From Valencia hispanica (Eukaryota; Chordata; Actinopteri; Cyprinodontiformes; Valenciidae), in the NCBI GenBank assembly GCA_963556495.2, contig OY747705.1, forward strand, positions 2,434,001 to 2,498,000: 64,000 nt of DNA. The letters are read 5' to 3'. A program made the translations under genes and the position numbers. Shown here piece by piece: positions 44,900 to 57,200 of the stretch. Numbering within the stretch: the stretch's first letter is position 1; each line of letters starts with the position of its first letter. The notes beneath the pieces were generated by a model, which searched no databases, was not told the origin of the DNA, and was given only the letters and a program-made list of their open reading frames with translations.

Positions 44900-45253
44900 A
44901 AAACGAGAGCTGCTAAGGTGATTCATTCTCTCCAGACGCCCTGATCAAAATTTGGCCTTAGGCTGTTTCCGACTACTGTGTGTGTGAGCCTGTCTGTCTG
45001 GGAATCTGTGGTTAGCAGGCTTCAGGAGAAGTTTTGAGCTGACATGTTTGCTGTTCTCTCACGGCAACTTCAGGTAACTACCACACCTAACTTACCTTGA
45101 AGGCGTGGGAAAACGTCGTTATTGGGTGAGATCATTTGGTTACTCCTTTCAGTTAAAGTCTCCTACCTGAACCTGATCGGACCAGACGAACAACAAGCAC
45201 AGCCGGCCGGACTCTGTGGGTTTACTGGAACAACTGGATTTCTTCCAGTTATC
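44900..45253 (+). promoter_or_regulatory. probable promoter / 5' UTR of the desmoglein-like gene
   Basis: Upstream of the signal-peptide exon. I see no TATA box. The in-frame upstream ATG at 45122 would add 44 residues before the hydrophobic core, which is unlikely. The pyrimidine-rich CTCCTTTCAG at about 45140-45149 could be an acceptor of a 5' UTR exon. Confidence 0.35.
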
Positions 45254-45298
45254 ATGATTCGACTGTCCCGGTCCTTGTTGGTGTTACTTCTGTTTGGG
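45254..45298 (+). CDS. dsg2: desmoglein-like exon 1 (signal peptide)
   Basis: Encodes [15 protein letters not shown], a basic start followed by a hydrophobic core. Donor GGG/GTGAGT, phase 0. Confidence 0.8.
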
Positions 45299-48200
45299 GT
45301 GAGTTTGTTTGTATTTTAAATATACCTTTTAGAACAAAAATCCCTGTGTCCCTCGGGTAGAAATCCACATGTTTACTATTCCGTGCGCGCAAAGGGCGTG
45401 GGTCTGCATCAGCAAAATTCCACGGTCTGACACGCGGAAGAAATGAAGTTTGTTTTTCATATACTGATAGAAAAAACACAACTGACTGTCATGAAATCTA
45501 ACCCGTCACTTCTGCGTTTTTTTCTGGCCATGAGCTGATTTCCTGAATGATGGGTTCATTAATAATCATGAATCTGAAGATGCTGGTCCGAGCTTCTTGA
45601 AGTCAGCATCCCGTCATTTATCGGAATCCAAAAACATAATTTTTAGGACCAGGCCTTGTTTTGTAACTACAAGTGGTCTACATATAAAGTGATGTGTTTA
45701 CTTGTTGCTCTTACCTTTAAGGAACGTCCCATAACAAATAATGTGGTATCAGAATTGCAGAACATAAACTGTAATTATGCCAGCAAGCAAAACAAAAATG
45801 CAGTGTTATGTTAGGATTTGAAAAGTTCATCCTTCTAGCTATATGTTTTTTATATTAGAATGTTATGATGTTCCCACGGTATAAACAAATGAGTCACATT
45901 ACAATGTATTATTTATAGAAATGTATAATAAATAGTGGTAAAAATGTGATGACACAAGAAATATAAGATGTGTTTTCACATAATAAAATTTACAGTTTAA
46001 ATGCTAAATATTTTACAGCGTAGACATATATGTTGCTGAGTGGGTGGCAGATAGGCCTCCATTTTGTGTGAACGAAATCAGAAAGCCCAACCAGCCTCAT
46101 TGGAACAATTACTAATGTAAGAAATCCTGCTATGTTTAAATCAAAGCTAAAAACCCCACTGTTTAGAGCTGACTTTGATTAATTGATTAATAACACATGG
46201 AATGTCTTGTAATCATGTAAAGCACCTTCAATGACCTCGTTGGTGAAAGTGTGCTAAATAAGTTTGCTTTTGCCTTTAGGGAATAATCAGAAACAACCAG
46301 GGGATCATTTTAAGAAACATTAAGTCATAGTGAGAGTTAAGACACGGGTCACGTGAAGTCCTTTTACTGTCTTTGCTTTACTCCAGTGATTTTCAAAGTA
46401 TGAGGCATGCCTCTTTGGTGGTGTTTTGTGTCATGAGGAAAGGGCCACAAGAACCTTCAAAATATATTTTTTATAATTAGTATTCTTTATTTTCTGCTAG
46501 CAGAACTAATGTATAGTCTTGGGTGGTTTCTGGTTCCAACTGTCTGGTTAGACGGTCAAATATCATGCGTTTCCATTGGGACTTGATAAGGCGTTATATA
46601 GCAACCGCACCTACCTCTATGGTGAGCCCTTTTACTCACATTATGCCAGTTAGTTGATGCGAAAAATGAAAATAAGACCATAAAATAACATGAAAAACCT
46701 GATGTACAATTCTATCACCTGGCATAAAATGACATAGCATGGCAAAAAAAAATCGCTGGGTAAAAATATGCCACCTGGTGTTAATGAACAACACTGTTTT
46801 GTTTTACAATTTAGTTTGATTCAGTTCAGTTTATTTATATAGCGCCAATTTATGACACATGTCCTGAAGCACTTTACGAAACAAAAGTTAGCTCATTTGA
46901 GTCATACAGATTTCAAGTCAAGTACATACATCCAAAATTTACCGTAGTAAATCAAATTGCTTTAAAAGGGGTCTCAGTCTAAAATGTTTGAGAACCATTC
47001 CTCTAGTTCGATGGGGTCAGGAAACGTCTTTAAATGTGTCACAGTACTTTGAGGCAAAATATGTACATAGGTGTCTAAACAGCTGAGTTTTGCCAAACAA
47101 TCCTTTACACTTATTTTTTCCCTCAGTTTTTTATTATTTTAAACAGATTGTTGTGCACAGAGAGACATTTAAAAAAAATATTGAAACCAATGTTGAGGAG
47201 GGGTCATGAAAATTTTTTTTATTGACCAAAGGGGGGCTCAGCAGAAAAATCTTGGGACATGCCGTACTAACTCATGTTATCAAAGTTTCTTTAGAGAGTT
47301 GTTGTAGATGCTGATGGCTGTGGGCAGAAAGGACCTCCTGTAGCTTTCTATTGCAGCGGATTTGAAGAAGCCAGTGACTGAAGACACTCTGTTTTGGTTT
47401 TAAACAGTGGGGCAAAAAAGTATTTAATCAGCTACCAATTGTGCAAGTTTTCCCACCTAAAAAGATTAGAGAGGCCTGTAATTTTCCTCATAGGGTTACC
47501 TCAACTATGACACACAAAATTAGGAAATAAATCCAGAAAACCACATGGTCTGATTTTTAAAGAATTTATTTGTAAATTATGGTGGAAAATAAGTATTTGA
47601 TAAATAAAATAAGTTAATGTCAATACTTTGTTATACACCCCTTTTTGGGGTATGACAGAGGTCAAAGGTTTTCTGTAAGTCATCACAAGGTTTTCACACA
47701 CTATTGCTGGTATTTTGGCCCATTCCTCCATGCAGATCTCTAGAGATGCAATGTTTTGGGGCTATTGCTGGGCAACACAGACTTTCAACTCCCTCCAAAG
47801 ATTTGCTATTGGATTGAAGTCTTAGGACTGGCTAGACCACTCCAGGACCCGGGCGGTGTGTTTGGGATCATTGTCATACTGAAAGACCCAGCCATGTTTC
47901 ATCTTCAATGCCCTTGGTGATGGAAGGGGGTTTTCTCTCAAAATCTCTCGATACATGGCCCCCTTCATTCTTTCCTTTACATGGATCAGTCGTTCTGGTC
48001 CCTTTGCAGAAAAGCAGCCCCAAAGCATGATGTTTCCACCCCAATGCTTCACACTAGGTATGGTGTTCTATGGATGCAACTCAGGATTCTTTCTTCTCCA
48101 AACACGAGCAGTAGAGTTTTTACCAAAAAGTTCTATTTTGGTTTCATCTGACCATTTGACATTCTCCCACAACTCTTCTGCATCATCCAAATGCTCTCTA

Positions 48201-51200
48201 GCAAACTTCAGACGGGCCTGGACATGTACTGGCTTAAGCAGGGGAATCCGTCTGACACTGCAGAATTTGAGTTGCTGGTGGCATAGTGTGTTACTGATGG
48301 TAGCCTTTGTTGCTTTGGTCCCAGCTCTCTGCAGGTCATTCACTAGGTCCCCCCGTGTGGTTCTGGGATTTTTGCTCACTGTTCTTGTGATCATTTTGAC
48401 CCCACGTGGTGAGAAAAAGCGTGGAGCCCCAGATCAAGGGAGATTATCAGTGGTCTTGTATACCTTCCATTTTCTAAAATTTGCTCCTACAGTTGATTTC
48501 TTCACACCAAGCTATTCTAGATTCAGTCTTCCCAGCCTGGTGCAGGTCTACATTTTGTTTCTGGTGTCCTTTGACAGCTCTTTGGTCTTGGCCATAGTGA
48601 AGTTTGGAGTGTGACTGTTTGAGGTTGTGGACAGGTGTCTTTCATACTGATAAAGAAGAAGTTACAGGTCTGTGAGAGCCAGAAATATTGCTTGTTTGAA
48701 GGTGACCAAATATTTATTTTCCACCATAATTTGCAAATAAATTCTTTAAAAATCAGCCCAGGTGATTTTCTGGATTTTTCTTCTCATTTTGTCTGTCATA
48801 GCTGAGGTATACCTATGATGAAAAGATTGCAAGGGGGGTTTCTGAAGCCTTTTTTACTCTGTGGTGACATCAACCGTCTTTGTAGTATATTATGTTTAAG
48901 CAGCAGCTTAACTACAGTGGAAAGGAAGTGGTTAGATAAACTAACCAGGAAGGCCAGGATTAGGGTTGTCCTAGGACAACCCCTTGATCCAGTCCAGGTG
49001 GTGGGAGAAGAACTGATTAAAATACCATTACTGTTGGACAATGTTTCCCACCCCATGAATGAAGCTGTTGTCGAAATGGAGAGATGCTTCAGTGACAGAC
49101 TGTTGCATCCTAGGTGCACACAGGATTGTTATCAAAGGTTCTTCCTCTCAGCAGCTGTTAGACTTTATAACAATCACTGCTTCCAACAAAGTCAAATAGG
49201 TCATTTTTCCACCGAGCTGGTTCGAGTGCTAGTTCAGTCCCAGAGCCTGACTTAGAAACATTTCTTTGGTTTCCCAATACCCTTTTCTTGGTCCCAAACC
49301 GATGTTTGACCTAACGCCAACTTCTTGCTGGACCAGATTGCATTCTAAGAACTTCTTCCTGCCCTGCCCACATGGTGACCCAACCAAGGTTTTGGCAAGG
49401 TATTACAAAAGCTTAGCATAGCTAAGCAAAACACACAACTATTTTCATCCGTACCCATGGAAATCCAGCGAAGTGTAGAAGCATAACAGCAACATTTGTA
49501 AGAGCATGATGAACTTTAGATGAGGTTATGACGCAGTTCTGACTGGGGCCTGCCTCAGTGAAAAAGCAACCTGTGGTTTGGAAGAAGAACAGACTAAGCA
49601 CTGGCTCTGCCACATACACTGAACTAGCTCTGGTTCTTTTTCAGTGGAACAGGCCTATTAGTGGTTAAATCTTTGCAGTTATTTTTCCTTTTTACCATTT
49701 CACGTAAATTATCTGTTTCTTCTGTTTTAAATTGACCCTTTCTGTACATTCTCCGTTCTTACTTTCAGTTTTTAAAGCTTTACCTTGGTATGAATCTGCA
49801 TGCTGGGGCTTGCATGTCACTTTACTGTTGGTACACCTGAACTTCCCCACTAGGGGACAATAAAGGTTATTACATCCGTCAGGAGAAGGAGATTATGTTT
49901 TCGCCAGGGTTTGTTTGTCTGTCTGTTAGCAACATAACTCAAAAGGTTATAGGTGGATTTTGATGAGATTTTCAGGAAATGTCTGCAATGGGACCAGGAA
50001 CAAATAATTAGAATTTGGGGGTGATCCGAAAACTACCATTACCAAAAAATACTTTTTGTGAGTAACTACTGAACTAATAATGATATCAGTGTGAATCCAG
50101 CTGCTAAAAGTATATTTTCATGGTGAAATAATCTAAATAAGTTAGAATTAGATCACAACATTTGGGGGGGGGGGGGGGGACTGGACTGCCTTGGTGGAGG
50201 TCTGCACTGTCTTGAGTGCTTTTTGTTCTATTTTATTCTATCTATTATATCCTAGGCTGCATTCCCTGAAGTGTATGAACAAGTCCAGGCAGTATCATTC
50301 TGATCTGTCAGTACAAGCAAAAAAATCTAGACCCAAAGAAAGAGGACAAAACTAAAAAGGTATTTCTTTTTACATTCATTGGTGGCTTTTTCTTGTGTTC
50401 ATAGGTCGTTCTGGTAGGAGGTCGCTCTGGAGTTAATCTGTTGCGACACAAAAGAGAATGGGTTCTCCCTCCAGTACCTTTGAATGAAAATGTAGACTAC
50501 ACTGAAAAGGAATTTATTGCCAAGGTGAGACTCAGACACATTTCACTGACAGAAATTCTAATGATTTTGACATGAGAGACAGAATCACAGTTAGACCAAG
50601 TAAATTAGATTAATTTGTTTTGCTTTGTTTGGTTTTTCTAGTTATAATCATAACGGTATAGACAGCTAAATCTGCTGCTGCTGCGTGGACAGTGGCCCAC
50701 TTTCAGCAGGTGTAGTTATCACATAGACTTAATGTCACAGCAGACCAAACTAACTAAAAGAAGATAATTATTATCACAAACCACACATAATTATTAGCAT
50801 ATGAGCTGGGTGTAGGGTTAGGTACCAGCTTTGTTCTGCTGTGTCGGGTGTTTACATGCAGAAGCATCTGTTCTCCTTTTCAGTGCAGTGAAATCATCAA
50901 GTCTGCTTCTGTTTCAGATCCGATCAGACCGACAAATTGGAACAAATGTTCGCTACTCCTTAGAGGGTATCGGAGCAAGCGAGTATCCTTTTCGTGTGTT
51001 CGTGGTTGATGGTAATAATGGAAATGTTCGAGTGACCAGAAAAAAGCTTGACAGGGAGGAGATTGACGAATACATTGTAAGTTTCCAGCTGTAATTTAAA
51101 ATACATGGTACTTTGTGTGAAGTGTGAACATAAAAAGAAATGATTTACAAATATAGTACAGCAACAGACAACAGGGTTCCAATCTTGCTCAGCATTAATA

Positions 51201-54200
51201 GAGCTATTTACACACATTACATGCACTAATATTTCCATGTGACATAGTTGACACATTGTGTAAAAATTACCATTTTTATTTTACATTAAGTTTTTTGCCT
51301 TTAATCACCTAGATAGTTTTTAACTTATACATGTAAATGCAGATACGGTGATTTTATAAGGTGTTTCTGAACTTCTACAATAATCTATAGAAAAGTCATG
51401 AAGATGATCACCTTTAACCTTTTCTTTTTTATTTATGGTGTCTTGTGTGAGAGGATAGAATCACCGATGTTTTCTAACAAGACAGTAAAAAGAATTATGA
51501 AAATAAGTGTCCTGTTAAGAGTGACAAACCTATGAAAGCAATGTGTGGCGGTCGGGGGCGTTGAGGACGTCTTCCACAGGTGATCCAGACAGACGGGCAC
51601 AGAGGGGAGGGGTTGTGTGTGTGTCTGTGTGTTTGCATGAGAGACGCGTGAGTAAAAGAGAGACAAATAAAGAGCAGGGAAAGGAAATGCAGCTGAACGA
51701 ATACGCTGTGTGTTTTAAATAGCGTAAAAAAAGAAAAGCGAAACGAAATATGTGAAGGTCAGTGTTGATTTTTTATTATTTGTTTGGTCGGTGTTGAATC
51801 TGTGGCAGTCGGAGTTTAATCTGTGGCACACCGCCACAGATTCGTTTATGTATGGGAAACACTGCTATGGAAGCATATATGTAAAATAAATAAAATTTAA
51901 ATGGATTAGCAGAAATTCTTTTTCATTTTCCACACCTAGCTGTTATTTCTGACTCATAAACGGAATTAAAAAGAAATAATCCAAACTGATTTTTCATTTT
52001 CCAATTCAAAATTGCTCCTTCTGTAACTTAAATAAAATGAAATAGAAAAGGACATTTAATATTTAATTTTCAAATTGCACCCTAGCAAAATAGTTACAAA
52101 ATTCAATTTGAAATGTCAATGTTGAAAATTAAGATGCATTAGCAGTAGTTCATTAGAAAAAGCTTTTTCCACATTCACTGTACTTTTTAAGACAGGGCAT
52201 CAAACTCTGAAATTGTTCTTAACTCAACCTGGGAAGCCAATTCCAACAAGAATTGCGGGATGGCATCTGGGAGCGCCATGTTGTTTGCCGGTACGGTCAA
52301 CCAACTCACCACCAGAAGAAGAAGAAGGAGCCCTGATGTCATTCTCCTGCGCTATGTGGGATTTGCGAATCCATTTGTATTATGTTACACTATTTGCAGG
52401 TTGGGGATGAAAACGAAAAAGCAACATCATTTTCTTTATCGTTTTAATTAGGTCACAGAAAGAGCAACATTTAATGGTAAAATGAACAAGTAGTTTGGAT
52501 GATTTCTTTTAAATTGTATTTATCTGATAATGCATTTTAATTTTTAACTTTTCTATTTCATTATAATTAAGTTACAGAATGAGCAATGTTGAATTGGAAA
52601 ATGAAAAATCAGTTTAGATTATTTCTTTTTAATTCCATTTATGAGTCAAAAATAACAACTAGGTTTTGAAAATGGAAAAGCATTTCTGCTAATCCATTTT
52701 AATTTTATTTATTTTACATGTATGCTTCCATACAAACCTTGTTTCATCCTGGCTTTAGTTAGAGATGTTCTAACGGGCGTAAGACCACGCATGTCCACAT
52801 CATCTGCTTAAGATAACAGATTTCACCATAAATGTGTTGAAGCTGCATTTTAATACAGCAGCTCGTTTTCTGAAACAGTATCTGCATGTGTTATCAATCT
52901 GTGCTCCGTTGTTGTCAGTGGGATTTGACACATAAAAGGTTAAGGAGTTGTATTCACCACTGCCACTCCCACTGCTTCTTCTTTGAGTAGTACTGCTGAC
53001 TGAACATTTTGGTGTGAACCTGTGCACCTTCTGCTAAATACTCGTTTCACCTCTTTTTGTAAAACTTTGTCTGTTCTCAGTTTGTGTCTGTTGTTTCTTC
53101 TCATTTGTGAAAGCCTTGGAACAGGGAACTATTTTCAGCTCTCATTGTTTTATAAATATGACAAAAGTAATAACCTTATGATTAATAATTTTTTAGCTTA
53201 AAGGTATCGCTACATTCCCAAATGGCAGTGAAGCAGAAGAAAGAATTGACCTACGAATTAAGGTTGTGGATGAGAACGACAACCCTCCGGAGTTTCCTTC
53301 AATGATGACAGCTGAGCTGGATGAGCACAGTCGTGTAGGTCAGTGTGGCAAATATAAAAACCTATAAAAGGATAAAAAGTAAATTAGAACTGAAATCACA
53401 GAGCATCACAAACTTGCTCTGTATATCTCATTCACTCATCTTTTCAATAAATTGGCTGTGGTCTCTAGTTTTAATAAATGCCTTGTGAGTCCTTTTCTGT
53501 GTAAACAATTGTCTGGTGCTCCTGTTTCAGGAGGTTGCAGTTCTTTGGAGGAGTGGGTGGGAGGAAACGTCAAGATCTCACGCTATAATATTTCATGATA
53601 TTCAAACATCTGGCCTCTGATTGTCTAACAGCAATTACATTCTTATGATGCCTCCGACAAACAACTAACTTAACTTACTTCATTGGTGGTGTTCCAAGAC
53701 AAATGCCAACTGTTTCTTCCTCAGCTCCTCTTTCTTAAGTAATAAAGGCAACGCTGATTTCTATGTATACAAATAACACAAGCCCAAACTTGTTCCATCA
53801 TATTGTGGAGTTGCTAACGCAGACGTGCTCTCCTCTCTCTGGGCTCCACCTTCCCGTGGGCGCTCGCAAGCCAAAGTGGGTGTAGCCAGGAAACACTTCT
53901 ACAAAGCTTTCACAGCTTTCTCTGATTCACTCTTTTTTCGCTCAGAATCCTTTTTGTGGCTGAAGCAGGCAACAAAGGTGGGACAACAACATGCATTATA
54001 CATGTCCTACACAGGGTGAAGGATGTATTTCAGAAAAGCGAGTTCTAAATGGATTTTTCAGTGAATGAGATCTTTAAAAAACAAATATGATCCACATTTA
54101 AATGACTGTTTCAAATCTGTTTCAAATGTATCATTATTACAATCAAACTGTTTATTATTTAATCTTTTTAATGTAAACAATATCAAAAGTAAAATATTTT

Positions 54201-57200
54201 TCTCTCATGGTTTCATTTAACACTGTTTTTACAGGGACTTCAGTTATACAGATCAACGCCACTGATAAAGATGATCCAAAAACTAGCCATTCTAAAATCG
54301 CCTACAGTATCATTGACCAGAAACCCAATGACTGTTTCCGCATTAGCAAGGATGGCCTGATCTCAGTCAAGAATGATTTATTGGACAGAGAAGTATGAAC
54401 TGCAGCACCAACTGCTTTTCTTTCCTGTCATTTTGTTATTTTGCAGGAGTGGTGTGTGTTTGTACATAATGGACCTTTAGCAGGGGGGAAATCATTTGTT
54501 GTAAAGACTAAGAGTTTACAGTTATTTCCAGAAAAGCTGCCTTTATACAATAAAACATTTCCCTGATTATTGATCACATGGGAGCTGCTGATGACCAGAG
54601 ATCATTTTCAGAAAGTCTACCTTCACCTCTTTGATTACTAGAATAGCTTTCTGTCCCTGCAAGTGACTTCATACATGTCCACTTCTGCTTTGTTTAATTT
54701 CTGAATGAATTAATATGGCTCAAACACTTTATTCAAATGCAACTTCTACATCTTACATAAACCAAATATATAATAGTTCATTAGCAAGGACCACGCTTAC
54801 AGAGATCGGATTATAATGTTTATGGAAGAAGGGTAGGATCGATGAAGTGTCTGGGAGGATACGCCGATGGAGGCTAAAAGATTCTGTGTGGGGGTGCAGT
54901 CTTTATAAATCCGTCTTTTTTCTTATTGAGCCTGCTCAGGACCCCCCAGACAAAGAAACTGATAGAACGGGTGTTAATGGTAGGACTTTGAAAGAGCGAA
55001 TGAGAGAATGGAGGGAAGTAAGGATGAAGGGATGAGAGAAGGAATCAAGGCATGAGAGAGGGGATGAAAGGATGAGGGAGGGGATGAAAGGATGAGATGA
55101 AGGAATGAGGGAGGGGATGAAGGGATGAGGGGTGAAGGAATGAGGGGTGAAGGAGGGGATGAGGGGTGAAGGGATGAGAGGGGGGATGAGGGAGGGGATG
55201 AAGGGATGAGAGAGGAGATGGAGGGGATGAAGGGATAAGGGAATGAGGGGATTAAGGAATGAGGGGATGAAGGGATGAGGGGATGAAGGGATGAGAGAGG
55301 GGATGAGGGGATGAAGGGAGGGGATGAAAGGATAGAAAAGTAGGGATGTAATGCTGAGACGAGATAGAGGGTCGGGGGAAGGGGGGTTTACGAGACAACA
55401 GTCTAAGCGACCCTGATCGCTAGGTAGGCAGGGTTTAAATATATCGCATAGTTTTAGGGATGAGATTCAGGTGTGAGATGCCAGGTGAATCGAATGTGAG
55501 TGGATTACTGAGTGAGGGGTGTGGTCCTGCTCACGAGCCTAAGGTAACACATTAACTTTGTGTTAAATTTTTGTGTGTTTTATTTGACTTCATTGTTACC
55601 TGCTTAGTGCTTACTCAGTGTTGTCAGGAGGATAATTAAACAAGATAAGGCAGCATTTAGTTTCAATGCTTCTCAGATCTGGAACAACCTAGCTAAAACA
55701 AAATTTCCCCCTGGGATCAATATATTATTTTTGAATTTGAATTTGAATTTAAAAAGCCTGAGATTTGCAGAAACTGTTTGTTGCTTTAAATCAGGACCAA
55801 AAACATTTTGTTTATAGCAGCTTGTCTCACTGATGAACTTTTTGCTTGATCAGTCTGATGCAATCTGCTGGGATTCCTTAAATAGGAAATGTTTTAACTG
55901 ATTGGAATGTTTGTATAAATGTATTAAACTGACTTCATGTTAAGTGCTTTGAGATGACATCTATTGTGAATCGGCGCCATATAAATAAACTGAATTGAAT
56001 TGAATCACTGCTTAGTGATAGAATTGACGATTGACTTTTGATTCCCTGTATTGTGCTTCAGATTGCCTTGTGTATGAACAGTGCTATAGAATAAAAATTA
56101 CCTTGCATTTGTTAGGGTGACAATAAATGATATGTTTTTGTTCCAGAAGGAGGACACATACATTCTTACACTGACTGGTAAAGATCTATATGGTGCACCA
56201 GGGGGACACACTACAACAGGCACTGTTACTATCAACGTCCAGGATGTGAATGATCATCCTCCAATTTTGGAAAAAGAGGAAGTAAATGTTTCATGTGTTT
56301 TTATCATGCATATTGTAGCAGTTATCTTAAAAAATGCTACTGGGGATTTTATGTGTTATAATTGTTGTGGACTGGACAGCAGTGTTGATGTTGCTGATTC
56401 TATGTGCTTAAGTAACACCATGCTGGACTTCCGCCTTTCCTCCTCTATACTGAAGGCCTCCTTTAGATTTCAGGTTTCTTATTAGCTGTGAGTCTCATTA
56501 CAGTCACTTGTGTCTATGACCAACTTGTTCCTGTTAGTCGCTGGGAGATTGTTGCTTGTGAGAGATTTACAAGCAACTTACAAGCAACTCTGATAATCTT
56601 GTTTTAATCTAAATGTTGACAGGTTTGTGTCCAAAATTATATCCAATAGTAAATGTGTTCACTCTAGGAACATGATAGAAATCTTAAATTCCTTTTTAAT
56701 ATTACAGGACAGTTATTTGTCATTAAACATCTGGGGCTTCTCTGACATTAAATTAAAATCCATGTCAACATTTCTTGCTCATATATTCAAGTCAAAGAAG
56801 TTGTAATGAAGAAACTTTTAGTTTAAATAAATATTACGTACTGAAACATTTTACCAATATGTTGTTCTGTGTTTGCAGTTTGAGGGAGAGATTGAGGAGA
56901 ACACATCTGGTGTGGAGGTGATGAGGATCAAAGCAGAGGACCTGGACCATGATCCAGATAACCGGGACCCTGTTTTCGAAATTGTCCAAGGCAATGAGGA
57001 TGGATATTTTAGCATAAAAACTGATCCTGTAACCAACGAGGGTATCCTCATGCTTGAGAAGGTATTGTGCATTTATTTCCCCTGAGGCTAAACCCTTAAG
57101 CCCAATATTATTCATAACCATGGCAGATTAAGGCTTTAAGTAATCTTTTAATTTGAATATCAAACTATCACATTATAACGTCATAGTTTATAACGTAAAG

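Noticed and set aside
45122..45253. Upstream in-frame ATG as the desmoglein start
   Set aside because: It would put 44 mostly polar residues before the signal-peptide core. The ATG at 45254 gives a normal signal peptide.
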